Shown: one piece after another, positions 38,300-46,400 of the stretch
Layout of the letters: each line of letters begins with the position of its first letter
Numbering within the stretch: the stretch's first letter is position 1
From: Mycobacterium syngnathidarum
GTDB lineage: Bacteria; Actinomycetota; Actinomycetes; Mycobacteriales; Mycobacteriaceae
Assembly: GCF_001942625.1 (NCBI RefSeq)
Contig: NZ_MLCL01000029.1
Span: forward strand, 316,165 to 380,164
Direction of reading: 5' to 3'
Length of the DNA stretch: 64,000 nucleotides
Made by a program: the position numbers and the translations under genes
The notes under the pieces: model-generated
Told to the model about the DNA's origin: nothing
The model's database searches: none
Seen by the model: only the letters and a program-made list of their open reading frames with translations

Positions 38300-38734
38300 T
38301 TAGGGGTCGAGTTGGGCGGGGGCGAGTCGGCACCCGGCGGCTTGGGCTCCGGCGTGCAGGCGTCGGTCCCAAACGGCGACGATCAGGCCGGGTTCGCCGA
38401 CTGCCAACGCGCTGGCCAGATGGACAGCGTCGGCTTCGCGCAAGGCATGGGCGCGGGCGAGGCGGCCGGCGTGCTGTTCAACCGTGGCGGTGAGTTCGAT
38501 TGGGCGGGTGGCGGCCCAGAAGTCCTCCCAGTCACGCTCGGCGTCGGCGAGCTCGGATTCGGTTAGGTCGTGATTGCGGGCTGCTGCAGCGAGTGCGGCG
38601 CGGACTTCGGGGTAGGCCAGGCGGCTGGACAATGCGGCGTCGCAGCCGTCCCACAGCGCGGATGCCAGCGAGCTTCCTGTCTCGGTGGTGAGAAGTTTAA
38701 CGAAGGCGCTGGCGTCGAAGTAGACGAGCGGCAC
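38300..38734 (-). CDS. vapC: PIN-domain toxin, VapC-like
   Basis: The 144-residue PIN protein starts MPLVYFDASAFVKL. The acidic metal-binding set is visible: Asp7, Glu43 (AYPEVRAA), Asp101 (READAVHLAS) and Asp122 (VWDRRL). VapC toxins are Mg-dependent RNases acting on tRNA or rRNA. The GTG start at 38734 lies 3 bp after the antitoxin stop, so the pair is one operon. Confidence 0.9.
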   Translation of the reverse strand: MPLVYFDASAFVKLLTTETGSSLASALWDGCDAALSSRLAYPEVRAALAAAARNHDLTESELADAERDWEDFWAATRPIELTATVEQHAGRLARAHALREADAVHLASALAVGEPGLIVAVWDRRLHAGAQAAGCRLAPAQLDP

Positions 38735-38737
38735 CGG

Positions 38738-38998
38738 TCAGCGCCGCTGGTCGCTGACCTGGTCAGACACCGGCCGCCGCGGTCGGGGCCGGGACCGTCC
38801 CGCAGCGACGGGCCGCTGCGCGGTGGCCCTGGCAATCACGCCTTCGGCCGTGAGACGCTCCAAGGTGCCTGCGCTGTCCAGCGCAGCGAGTCGCGCGACC
38901 GGAATCCCGCGGTCGGTGATGACGACCTCATCACCAGCCCGAACTCGATCGAGCCAATCGCTAAGGTGCGCGCGCAACTCGGTCACGGATACCTCCAC
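38738..38998 (-). CDS. vapB: Phd/YefM-type antitoxin, VapB-like
   Basis: The 86-residue protein starts VEVSVTELRAHLSDWLDR, the typical N-terminus of Phd/YefM antitoxins, with DEVVITDRGIPVARL as the dimer/DNA-binding core. The basic, Pro/Arg-rich C-terminus should wrap the toxin. GTG 38998 is preferred to the in-frame ATG 39037 because an inverted-repeat operator lies just upstream (39002-39042) and the family starts here. Confidence 0.85.
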   Translation of the reverse strand: MEVSVTELRAHLSDWLDRVRAGDEVVITDRGIPVARLAALDSAGTLERLTAEGVIARATAQRPVAAGRSRPRPRRPVSDQVSDQRR

Positions 38999-39001
38999 AC
39001 C

Positions 39002-39042
39002 GTGAACTGTACACTCGCTGAACCGTGATTTGTACATGTCAC
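39002..39042. promoter_or_regulatory. Putative vapBC operator, inverted repeat
   Basis: GTGAACTGTACA (39002-39013) and TGTACATGTCAC (39031-39042) form an imperfect inverted repeat with TGTACA cores, centred 24 bp upstream of the antitoxin start. Type II antitoxins usually bind such sites to autoregulate. The repeat is visible; binding is inferred. Confidence 0.5.
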
Positions 39043-39678
39043 TTCTGAGTGTGGCAACGACGACCTGAGAGATTGACCCGCGCAAGCCGGAGGCGAGGTG
39101 GCAACGGGCCGGTACACCGATTCGTCCGCGGTGCTGGCGACGCCGAGACGGTCGATATTATGGTGGCTGGTGGCCTTCCGTCCAAGCTGCATCCGAAGGT
39201 GTTGCGGCGGAAGGTGTTTGCCGTCCCCGGTGGGACTTCGGCGCGGCTGGCGTTCGTGGTCAGCTGTATGAAGACGGCAGCGCCTCGGTGTCGGACGCCG
39301 GGTCTAGCTTGCAGCAGCGGGCTCTTGAATTCTCTGCGTGAGGTGCTGTGTGCGGTGACTGCCGACGATCGCCTTCATTGGCGTTCTGTTGCCAGCGACC
39401 CGATTGAACGACTCTCCCAGTAGTAACAGTTGGCCTGAGTCGCGAAGAACCTCGACATCCCTTGGATCGTATTCGTATGACGGAGCGTGCTTCAAGCTGG
39501 TGTAGGCGTCCCAGAACAGTTGGCTCCACATGTCCAGTTGGTGGCATTACCCCGAGACCGTGGCTAAGAGACCGAAATCACAACTACCCGTTTGAAATTC
39601 AATAGCCCACAACTGACTAGGAACATAAGGGGTAACCGAGCTTCAACTTGGGTGCGATTGCTGAACAACCGTTTTTAC
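39043..39678. other. Gene-poor stretch with degraded coding sequence
   Basis: This 636-bp stretch has no intact gene I can support. The forward frame 39049-39423 has no recognisable motif and atypical composition. The one protein-like piece is on the minus strand at 39304-39531, annotated separately. A near-repeat, GGAAGGTGTT, occurs twice around 39194-39220. AT content rises toward 39540-39680. It looks like a scar of past rearrangement. Confidence 0.5.
39304..39531 (-). pseudogene. Fragment, possibly C-terminus of a HEPN/ApeA-like protein
   Basis: The 75-codon frame reads like genuine protein: QLFWDAYTSLKHAPSY, YDPRDVEVLRDSGQLLLLG, then SFNRVAGNRTPM. A tryptophan-tyrosine-xxLKH helix followed by a hydrophobic helix with NRVAG resembles the end of HEPN-type proteins (ApeA-like). 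It has no upstream partner and no clear start, so it appears to be a truncated remnant. The identity is a weak resemblance only. Confidence 0.35.
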
Positions 39679-40257
39679 TCAATCGTCACGTCGAGGGGCT
39701 CGCCCATCGGGCGGCCAGGAGTCGGTACCCGACTCAAGCGGAATATTCAAGGATCGAAGCAGGATCGAAAAGAGCCGCCAATTGGCGATCGCTCCGACAA
39801 GTTCGACCAAAACCGCGTGATCGCCATTGAATGCCTTGTGGCACGCGGCCCAGTTTTCCTCGGCAATGACCCCGTCACGTACCACATCATCGGTCGCCGC
39901 CAGGACCGCACGCTCGGCATGGCCCAGACGATTGGAACTCTGCCAGTCACGCACCGCCAGAAGGTCATCCGAAGCCACACCGAGCAGCGTCGCGATTCGC
40001 CAATGCTGTGTCCACTCATATACCGACCCCGTTACCCAGCCGATGCGCATGATGATCAATTCGCGTAGCCGGGCGTCGAGCACACCGTTAAATAGCAGCG
40101 CCTCAAGCATTCCGTACAGGGCCACTGCGAGGCTCGGCTGGTGAAGTGCCACGCGAAATACTGACAGTTCTGCCATCTCTGCGGGCAGCCCACACTCGGC
40201 AGCCCGCAGCCGGGCCTGCTCAAGGTCGAGCATCGGTACGCGTTCCGTTCTCGTCAC
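39679..40257 (-). CDS. Carboxymuconolactone decarboxylase / AhpD-like protein
   Basis: The 192-residue all-helical protein has the CMD-family core RELIIMRIGWVTGSVYEWTQ and HWRIATLLGV. The AhpD CxxC pair is absent, so thiol peroxidase-reductase activity is unlikely and the function is open. GTG 40257 follows AGGAAGG at ideal distance and is preferred to ATG 40233. It overlaps the end of the alcohol dehydrogenase gene by 38 bp, making it the third gene of a leftward operon. Confidence 0.85.
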   Translation of the reverse strand: MTRTERVPMLDLEQARLRAAECGLPAEMAELSVFRVALHQPSLAVALYGMLEALLFNGVLDARLRELIIMRIGWVTGSVYEWTQHWRIATLLGVASDDLLAVRDWQSSNRLGHAERAVLAATDDVVRDGVIAEENWAACHKAFNGDHAVLVELVGAIANWRLFSILLRSLNIPLESGTDSWPPDGRAPRRDD

Positions 40258-41392
40258 GTGTGACCTTCCTCTGTTGAAGCTCCGCATGCTGTGAGGGCGT
40301 GGGCACGAAGACGTTGTGCAGGGCCGCACTCGATTTGGCATTTTCATCTGCAAGCGAACTGAGCAGCGGCGCGAGACCAGCGAATCCGGTTGATTCTCTT
40401 GTGATCCGGTCGAACGGCCAGCGGCGCGTGGCCAGAATCTCGAGGGCTGCCCGGTAGGCGGGATACTCCACGCCGAGTGCACCGGCGATGTGTAATTCCT
40501 TATACACCAGCGTGTCTGGTTCAAAGCCGGGCGCGCCGCCTCCGCCGCGGGTGCCAGCAACCACGACCCTGCCGCCAGGCCTGGCAAGGGCGACGGCGTC
40601 GGCGAACGCGGAGGGTGCTTTGGCGGTGACATCGATGACCACGTCGGCAAGCTGTCCGCCTGTCTCACGCTGGAGCGCTGTCACTGCATCGTCCTGCGAT
40701 ACGTCGATGGGCAGGTCGACACCGAATGATCTGGCTATGGCCAGTCGCTGATCGTCGCGTGGACCGATGCCGGTCATCGCGACGAAAGCGGCTCCCGCCT
40801 CTTTCGCCGCCACCGCCGCGCAGATCCCGCGGATGCCCGGTCCCAGTATCGCTACGATACCCCCCGCCTTGGTGTCGGGAAGAGTTTTCCCCCATTGGAT
40901 ACCGGCCCCGAGAGGGTTGAACAACGTGGCGAGAACGGGGTCCATGTCTTCGGCAATCGGGAGTAGCATCGCGTCCCACGGAAGCTCCACATGGGTGGCG
41001 TATCCGCCCCATAACCCGGCGCCGATCTCCACGTCGACGAACCCGAACATGGTGGCGATGCCGTTCACCGCACATCGCCGGTATTCGCCGCGGCGACACT
41101 CCGGGCAGTCTCGGCAGGACCGGAACACCTCGACGGCCACGCGCTGGCCGGCCCGGACGCACCAGCGTTCGCTGGCCGCATTGCCGACATGTTCGACGAT
41201 GCCGACGATTTCGTGACCTGGAACGAATGAGAAGCCGGCAGGCAGGTGTCCGGTGAATTGTTCGTGATCTGTACCGCATAGACCACATGCTTCAACTCGC
41301 AGGATCGCACCGCGGTCACCGACGTCGGGGATGGTCATCTGGCGCCGCTCCAGATTCCGCGGTCCGGTCAACACCATGGCCTCGGCGATCAT
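40220..41392 (-). CDS. Zinc-dependent alcohol dehydrogenase, MDR family
   Basis: The 390-residue enzyme has the catalytic-zinc motifs CGLCGTDHEQF and GHEIVGIVE, the four structural-zinc cysteines in CRDCPECRRGEYRRC, and a Rossmann strand AILGPGIRGICAAVAAKE (GxGxxG variant). It oxidises an unidentified alcohol with NAD(P). ATG 41392 overlaps the preceding stop (ATGA). Upstream in-frame sequence lies inside the neighbouring gene and is non-coding in this frame. Confidence 0.9.
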   Translation of the reverse strand: MIAEAMVLTGPRNLERRQMTIPDVGDRGAILRVEACGLCGTDHEQFTGHLPAGFSFVPGHEIVGIVEHVGNAASERWCVRAGQRVAVEVFRSCRDCPECRRGEYRRCAVNGIATMFGFVDVEIGAGLWGGYATHVELPWDAMLLPIAEDMDPVLATLFNPLGAGIQWGKTLPDTKAGGIVAILGPGIRGICAAVAAKEAGAAFVAMTGIGPRDDQRLAIARSFGVDLPIDVSQDDAVTALQRETGGQLADVVIDVTAKAPSAFADAVALARPGGRVVVAGTRGGGGAPGFEPDTLVYKELHIAGALGVEYPAYRAALEILATRRWPFDRITRESTGFAGLAPLLSSLADENAKSSAALHNVFVPTPSQHAELQQRKVTRDENGTRTDARP

Positions 41393-41823
41393 GGAAGCTC
41401 GAATCCCGTGGACGACCCTGTGTTTCGGAGGCAAACCGTTCTGCCAACGTACATCTCGCCCGCCATCGCCTCGGCAATCTGCGGATCGTCGCTGCGTGCG
41501 ACGACTCTTCGCCCGTCGGACAGGTGCGCGATGGTCGGTGTCCATCGAGGTCGCCCGTCTCGGTCGTATTCGACCGTGTACCCGTCCACTGTCGCGCGAC
41601 CGGTCGCCTCGTCGACGCCTGCGACGGCCAGCCGCGATGAATCGATCGGAGTTTGTTCGTCTGCCGTGTCGATCAGTCGCCACCCGGTTGGTGGAGGGGT
41701 GGCCGACCACACACCGACCGAATGTTTCGTCGAATACCAACCGAGGCCGGTGACGACGTCGTCCCCGCGATGGGTGACTTCGCCTACGCCGACCGCCACC
41801 GGAGTACGCGCTTCTACCGACAA
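41389..41823 (-). pseudogene. Shrunken thiolase-like acetyl-CoA acetyltransferase (internal deletion)
   Basis: The 144-codon frame starts like a thiolase-like acetyltransferase (RTPVAVGVGEVTHRGD). From residue about 24 it continues directly with what is normally the far C-terminus of that roughly 500-residue family: GLGWYSTKHSVGVWSATPP, then VDGYTVEYDRDGRP and LSDGRRVVARS, an OB-like tail. The catalytic centre and its cysteines are missing, so an in-frame deletion of about 350 residues is likely. The frame is intact with a TTG start (41823), so a small protein may still be made. It overlaps the alcohol dehydrogenase start by ATGA. Confidence 0.55.
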
Positions 41824-41857
41824 TCGATCACTCGCTCAGGGCCACGGGCTGTTGTGA

Positions 41858-41877
41858 GACACGAATGCGATGGTGTC
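41858..41877. promoter_or_regulatory. Inverted repeat between divergent genes, candidate TetR site
   Basis: GACAC (41858-41862) and GTGTC (41873-41877) form a perfect 5-bp inverted repeat with a 10-bp spacer. It lies between the leftward shrunken-thiolase/ADH/CMD operon and the rightward TetR gene, where an operator would be expected. Short arms make this tentative. Confidence 0.3.
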
Positions 41878-41927
41878 ATATCTGCAGTCAAGCCACAATG
41901 GTGTGCGCCCGCGGCATACTGGCTGTT

Positions 41928-42557
41928 GTGTCGACGAAGTTGGTGCGATGGGGTGCCGCCGCGCCGTCAGATCGTGATTCCGCTCGCGACCGATTGCTAG
42001 ATGCTGCCGAGCGGTGCCTAGAGAGTTGCGGCGTGGTAGGCACGACCATGGAGGACATCGGCAGAACAGCGGGTGTCTCCAGGGCAACGGTGTATCGCTA
42101 CTTCCCTAATCGGGAGGCGGTGATGTCGGGCGTCATCATTCGCGCCGCCGAGCGCTATCTCGATCGCATCAACCCCCGGATCGCGGAGCACACCGATCTG
42201 GGCTCCGCTCTCGTCGATTTCGTGGAATACACAGTTGAGGCCGCGCGCCGCGAAGAGATCATCGGATTGTTGTTCGGCAGCGACGAGGAACTCGCCGGCG
42301 TTGGCCTCGCGGCGGGGACCTCGACGTCACTCTTCGAACTCGTCACCGAGTTTCTCCGTCCCATCTTCAGGAGACACTGGAGTTACGTAGAACCGGGCGT
42401 CTCCGTCGACGACGCCGCCGAGTGGGTTCTCCGCACGATACTGAGCCTGCTGACTGTTCGAGGACCGCGGGAGCGCAGTCGTGACGGGCTCCGGACATTT
42501 CTTTCAAGGTTTCTCCTTCCCGCAATCCTGGCGAGCGACCATTGTCGACCGATGTGA
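41928..42557 (+). CDS. TetR-family transcriptional regulator
   Basis: The 209-residue protein has an N-terminal TetR helix-turn-helix (ARDRLLDAAERCLESCG, then TTMEDIGRTAGVSRATVYRY and FPNREAVMSGV) and a helical ligand-binding C-terminus. GTG 41928 is the likely start; the frame remains open to 41865 but without domain support. It is divergent from the ADH/CMD operon and probably represses it. A thioesterase gene follows after 47 bp. Confidence 0.9.
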   Translation: MSTKLVRWGAAAPSDRDSARDRLLDAAERCLESCGVVGTTMEDIGRTAGVSRATVYRYFPNREAVMSGVIIRAAERYLDRINPRIAEHTDLGSALVDFVEYTVEAARREEIIGLLFGSDEELAGVGLAAGTSTSLFELVTEFLRPIFRRHWSYVEPGVSVDDAAEWVLRTILSLLTVRGPRERSRDGLRTFLSRFLLPAILASDHCRPM

Positions 42558-42604
42558 CAGACAAGGCGTAATGTCTCAACCACAGCTGAGGTAGGAGGCC
42601 GGAC

Positions 42605-43048
42605 ATGTCTGTGCAGTTCACCGCGTTCAACCAGCAGGTCGCTGAACAACTGCAGAGCGCAGCAGAAACCACGGGCGGGCTGGCCGGTTACCTCGGCTTC
42701 CGGCACACTGAATTCACTGCTGGACGGCTCGTCGCGGAGATGGACGCACGCGACGACCTGAAGACGCCTTTCGGCAACTTGCATGGCGGCTGCTTGTCGG
42801 CCATGGTCGACCATTGCCTTGGAGTGGTGTTTTATCCCGTGATTCCGATGGGATCCTGGGTCGCGACGACGGAGTTCAAACTGAATTTGCTTCGTCCAGT
42901 CTCCAGCGGAACCTGTGTAGCCACGGCTGAGATCATCTCGCTGGGCAGAACCAGCGGTGTGGCACGTATCGACATCTGCAACGACGGCAGAGCGGTGTGT
43001 GCGGCGCAGGGCACCGTCACCGTCGTCGCACCGAAGGCCATCTCTTGA
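42605..43048 (+). CDS. PaaI-type hotdog-fold thioesterase
   Basis: The 147-residue protein has the hotdog thioesterase core KTPFGNLHGGCLSAMVDH, with HGG at the active-site loop, and WVATTEFKLNLLRPV. It probably hydrolyses an acyl-CoA or acyl carrier thioester. ATG 42605 follows GGAGG. Its stop overlaps the next start (TGATG), so it is coupled to the alpha/beta hydrolase. Confidence 0.88.
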   Translation: MSVQFTAFNQQVAEQLQSAAETTGGLAGYLGFRHTEFTAGRLVAEMDARDDLKTPFGNLHGGCLSAMVDHCLGVVFYPVIPMGSWVATTEFKLNLLRPVSSGTCVATAEIISLGRTSGVARIDICNDGRAVCAAQGTVTVVAPKAIS

Positions 43049-43959
43049 TGTCTGCAAACAGAGCACATGATTCGTCCGCTCCTGTCGTCGAGCGCGTGCC
43101 CACGGTGGATGGGCTCTCGCTGGCGGTCGACTTCTACCGCTGTGACGGACCGCGGGCGGTCGTGTTGCTCCTTCACGGCGGTGGTCAGAGCCGGCACGCC
43201 TGGGATGTCACCGCCCAACGATTGCATCAGCGGGGCTACACCGTTGCCGCCTACGACGCAAGGGGACATGGTGACAGCGACTGGGATCCAGACGGACGCT
43301 ATGACATCGAACGGCTGGGGTCCGACCTGTTGGCCGTGCGCGCGTACGCCGGCTCCGCCCGCCCAGTTGCCGCGATCGGGGCATCGTTGGGCGGTTTGAC
43401 CATCCTCGGCACGCACTTGCTCGCCCCATCGGAGCTATGGCAGGCCGTCGTCCTGGTTGACATCACTCCGCGAATGCAGATGCACGGCGCCCGCCGAGTC
43501 CTATCGTTCATGTCGGCCCATCCCGAAGGTTTCGACAGCCTAGAGTCGGCCGCTGACGTGATCGCCGCCTACAACCCGCACCGCCCTCGCCCCGAAAACG
43601 TCGACGGCCTTCAAAAAGTCCTCCGCCGACGTGGAGACGGTCGCTGGGCCTGGCGATGGGATCCGGCGTTTGCGACGTCGAATTTTCAGTTCCTGCAGAG
43701 TGATTCAGACGACGGCGCAGAGGAGTTCGAGATGATGAGCGCATTCCTTGTCGATGGCGCGCGACAGGTGTCCGCGCCGGCGCTGCTGGTCCGCGGCCTG
43801 CTGTCGGACATAGTCTCCGAAGAGACAGTGAAGGATTTCCTCACCTTGGTTCCCCACGCGCAAACCGTTGACGTGTCGGGCGCGGGCCACATGGTTGCTG
43901 GCGACAACAACGACGCATTCTCGACGGCGGTCGTCGACTTTCTCGACCGTACCGTTTGA
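43048..43959 (+). CDS. Alpha/beta hydrolase
   Basis: The 303-residue protein has LLLHGGGQSRHAW (oxyanion region), YDARGHGDSD, and the nucleophile elbow AIGASLGGL with Ser113. The C-terminal SGAGHMVAGD contains the catalytic His, and an Asp lies in the preceding RGLLSDIV. The triad is complete. The substrate is unknown; the neighbouring thioesterase suggests acyl or ester metabolism. ATG 43048 overlaps the preceding stop. Confidence 0.88.
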   Translation: MSANRAHDSSAPVVERVPTVDGLSLAVDFYRCDGPRAVVLLLHGGGQSRHAWDVTAQRLHQRGYTVAAYDARGHGDSDWDPDGRYDIERLGSDLLAVRAYAGSARPVAAIGASLGGLTILGTHLLAPSELWQAVVLVDITPRMQMHGARRVLSFMSAHPEGFDSLESAADVIAAYNPHRPRPENVDGLQKVLRRRGDGRWAWRWDPAFATSNFQFLQSDSDDGAEEFEMMSAFLVDGARQVSAPALLVRGLLSDIVSEETVKDFLTLVPHAQTVDVSGAGHMVAGDNNDAFSTAVVDFLDRTV

Positions 43960-44012
43960 CGCCAGTCGTCGGGCTGCGCGGGAGATCCCAGTTCGCCACC
44001 TATTCTGCTCGT

Positions 44013-44630
44013 ATGCCAACTGATTCGGCGCGGATGTCGTTTCGCCGACATATCCGCGAGCAGGTCTTGAGGGCGACACGGGAACTCACCATTGAGAAGG
44101 GCTGGGAACAAGTCCGAGTGAGTGAGGTCGCCGAACTTGTCGGCGTCTCCCGACCGACGCTATACAAGGAGTTCGGCGATAAGCAGGGACTTGGTGACGC
44201 GCTCGTGGTGGCCGAGGGTCAGCGCTTCCTGGAGGGTATCCACGCCATCCTCGCCGAACACACCGGCGACGTTCAGGGCGGCATCACCGCAGCGGTGCGG
44301 TTCACCCTGCGTGAAGCAGAAGCCAGTCCGCTCCTGAAGTCGGTGCTGACGTCCAGCCACTCAGGGGATGATCGCGCCGGTGCGCCGACGACGGGCGTTC
44401 TTCCTCTCCTGCCGACATCGGCGTCCCTGCTCCAGCTCTCCTCCGCGGCTTTGGTCGCGTGGTTTCACGACCACTTCGCCGATCTCGACTCCGAAGACGT
44501 CGAGGAGGTCGCAGACGTTCTGGTGCGGCTCACCGTGAGTCACGTCGTCCTTCCCTCCGCGGACATCGCCACCACGGGTGCGCGGATCTCGCGGGTGGCG
44601 CTCCGCTACCTCGGCGTTGGCTATAGATAG
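44013..44630 (+). CDS. TetR-family transcriptional regulator
   Basis: The 205-residue protein has an N-terminal HTH (REQVLRATRELTIEKGW, then VRVSEVAELVGVSRPTLYKE and FGDKQGLGDAL). The C-terminal domain is helical. ATG 44013 (MPTDSARMSF) is chosen; the open frame starts earlier inside the hydrolase end. It follows the hydrolase gene in the same direction and may control the thioesterase-hydrolase pair. Confidence 0.88.
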   Translation: MPTDSARMSFRRHIREQVLRATRELTIEKGWEQVRVSEVAELVGVSRPTLYKEFGDKQGLGDALVVAEGQRFLEGIHAILAEHTGDVQGGITAAVRFTLREAEASPLLKSVLTSSHSGDDRAGAPTTGVLPLLPTSASLLQLSSAALVAWFHDHFADLDSEDVEEVADVLVRLTVSHVVLPSADIATTGARISRVALRYLGVGYR

Positions 44631-44777
44631 CTGTGACTTGAGCGGTCTTAGCCTCGATCCACTGACAATGGACTGTTTGTCGGGGTGTCGGGATAAGGAA
44701 AGTGCGTTCTGAGCTGGGAAGATTGATATTGTTCAGGCAACAATCGGTCCAGTTCGAGAACGGCACTTCCGGCGCGA

Positions 44778-45202
44778 GTGTCCCACACGTTCACCCCGCG
44801 GTCCGATGTGTTCGATGAGGACATCTGGTGTCGTGCGCGGGCCTGGTGCCGGTGATGGCGCTGGCTGAGCAGGCAGGCCTATCGGAGTTGTTGGCCAACA
44901 AGATTCACATCGCAGCTCCCAGGGTCAAGTCGAGGTCGGCCAATCCGGCTCCGAAACTGGCCACCCTGATCGCGAGCATGTACGCGGGCGCGGATTACAT
45001 CGATGATGTCGACCTGGTCCGCGCTGGCGGCATAAAAACCCTTTTTCCGCCGGGTGTATCCCCCGTCAACGATGGGAACGCTGTTGCGGGAGTTCACTTT
45101 CGGTTATGCCCGCCAATTGGATTCGGTGCTGGCCGAGCATCTGGCCGGCTTGTGTGACCGGGTGAATCTGCTGCCCGGCGCGCAGGCTCGGGCCTTCATC
45201 GA
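44778..45202 (+). pseudogene. IS1380-family transposase relic, frameshifted and truncated
   Basis: The N-terminal third of an IS1380-type DDE transposase is readable only by switching frames. VSHTFTPRSDVFDED runs from 44778. A shift near 44825 gives LVSCAGLVPVMALAEQAG and ANPAPKLATLIASMYAGAD. Another shift near 45050 gives PPSTMGTLLREFTFGYARQL to ARAFIE at about 45202. The catalytic region is gone. At least two frameshifts and a 3' truncation mean it is dead. I could not identify terminal inverted repeats. Confidence 0.8.
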
Positions 45203-45272
45203 ACACCCGGGGAGAGGCGACGCTGCAGAAAGACGCCGCAAAGGTCGGGATCTCCGGACCCGCCGGGACAGC

Positions 45273-46283
45273 TCAATGTGGTGAGAGCCGAAACTCGCTC
45301 GGAGAGCGGCCGGTCCATCGCTTGAAGGCGTGTGAGAAGTTGGCGAGGTCGCTGTATCCGAGATCCGTGGCGATCTCACTCACCGATAGGGATCGGTCGA
45401 GTAGCTGCAGCATCGCGCGCTCGCGCAGGAATGCTTGGCGCAACTCGCGAAAGGTGGTCTCCTCTTCGGAGAGGCGCCGCTTGAGTGTGCTGGTGGACAT
45501 CGACAGCTCATGTGCGAACCAATGTTTACTTCGGCGTCCGGGCTCCTTCTGCAGCAGCCGTCTCACCTTCTCCGAGAACGACGTGGTTTCGCTCCGCTGG
45601 TCGAGAGTTCGCTGCAGATCGACGATGGCGAGTCGGTATGCGACGGGATCGGAGAACCGGCACACCTCGTTGAGCGTGTCCGCGGGAACATGGAGGAAGG
45701 ACATCGGAGCGTCGAAGAACAGGCGCCCGGCGGTAAGGTCGTCCTCGCGATCTTTCAAGGCGGCGGGCGCTGGCCAACTCAAGTGGAGTGTGAGGGTCGG
45801 CGCCGCACGGACGAGCATGTCCAGCAGTCGCAACAACGCCAACCCGGCGTACGTGACGGCGAGGCAGTCCAGGGCACGATCGCTGGTGTGTCCCCAGAGC
45901 CCGACGGTGAGGCCTTGGTCATCTGGATGAAACTGTGCTTTGACAGCCGTCGTGATCAACGGCAGATAAGTCAGCAGCTCTACGATCTCGGCCACTGAGC
46001 CCGCGCTGACCAGCGGAACACTCAGCGGGCCGAAGGACGTCAACTGTGCCTGTTCGGCTAACGCAAATCCGAGCAGCGTTGCCTGATCGATGTCTAGACC
46101 GGGGTACGCCTCACGAAACCACCGTAACGGGGCCTGGATATCACGCTGAATCAGCGTCGCCTCGTCGGTTCCTTCGCGAGCCATGATGTTGCGAAGCCGC
46201 GCGACGGCGTCTGGGTCAAACGCCGGGCTCTCGAGCATTTGCACGAATGCGAGTGGGGGCACACCCGCGTCATTGGGGTTCAC
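45273..46283 (-). CDS. AraC-family regulator, VirS/OruR-like architecture
   Basis: The 336-residue protein has a large N-terminal arabinose-binding-like ligand domain (about 20-205) and a C-terminal AraC DNA-binding domain. The latter carries two HTHs: HWFAHELSMSTSTLKRRLSE and VSEIATDLGYSDLANFSHAF followed by KRWTGRSPSEFR. It is divergent from the ferredoxin/CYP153/reductase operon, so it is probably its activator. AraC regulators beside CYP153 or mymA-type operons are known. Palindromic sites lie in the 117-bp gap. Confidence 0.9.
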   Translation of the reverse strand: MNPNDAGVPPLAFVQMLESPAFDPDAVARLRNIMAREGTDEATLIQRDIQAPLRWFREAYPGLDIDQATLLGFALAEQAQLTSFGPLSVPLVSAGSVAEIVELLTYLPLITTAVKAQFHPDDQGLTVGLWGHTSDRALDCLAVTYAGLALLRLLDMLVRAAPTLTLHLSWPAPAALKDREDDLTAGRLFFDAPMSFLHVPADTLNEVCRFSDPVAYRLAIVDLQRTLDQRSETTSFSEKVRRLLQKEPGRRSKHWFAHELSMSTSTLKRRLSEEETTFRELRQAFLRERAMLQLLDRSLSVSEIATDLGYSDLANFSHAFKRWTGRSPSEFRLSPH

Positions 46284-46309
46284 TGACCATGGCCCCTTTG
46301 AGCCGAAAT

Positions 46310-46373
46310 CACAAGTTTCTGACTCCGGCGAACATAGCCGCAGCGCTCATCTGGCGCAAGACTTGTGTCAAGT
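46310..46373. promoter_or_regulatory. CACAAGT/ACTTGTG repeats in alkane operon promoter
   Basis: ACTTG-TGT-CAAGT (46361-46373) is a perfect palindrome with a 3-bp spacer. An inverse copy of its left part, CACAAGT, lies at 46310-46316. Both fall between the AraC gene and the ferredoxin gene (ATG 46401), just upstream of the AAGGAG ribosome binding site. They are candidate AraC sites. Confidence 0.45.
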
Positions 46374-46400
46374 AACTGAGGACACGCAAGGAGCCTGGCT

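Noticed and set aside
39049..39423. 124-codon + strand frame in the gene-poor stretch
   Set aside because: It has no motif or convincing start and overlaps the better-supported minus-strand fragment at 39304-39531.
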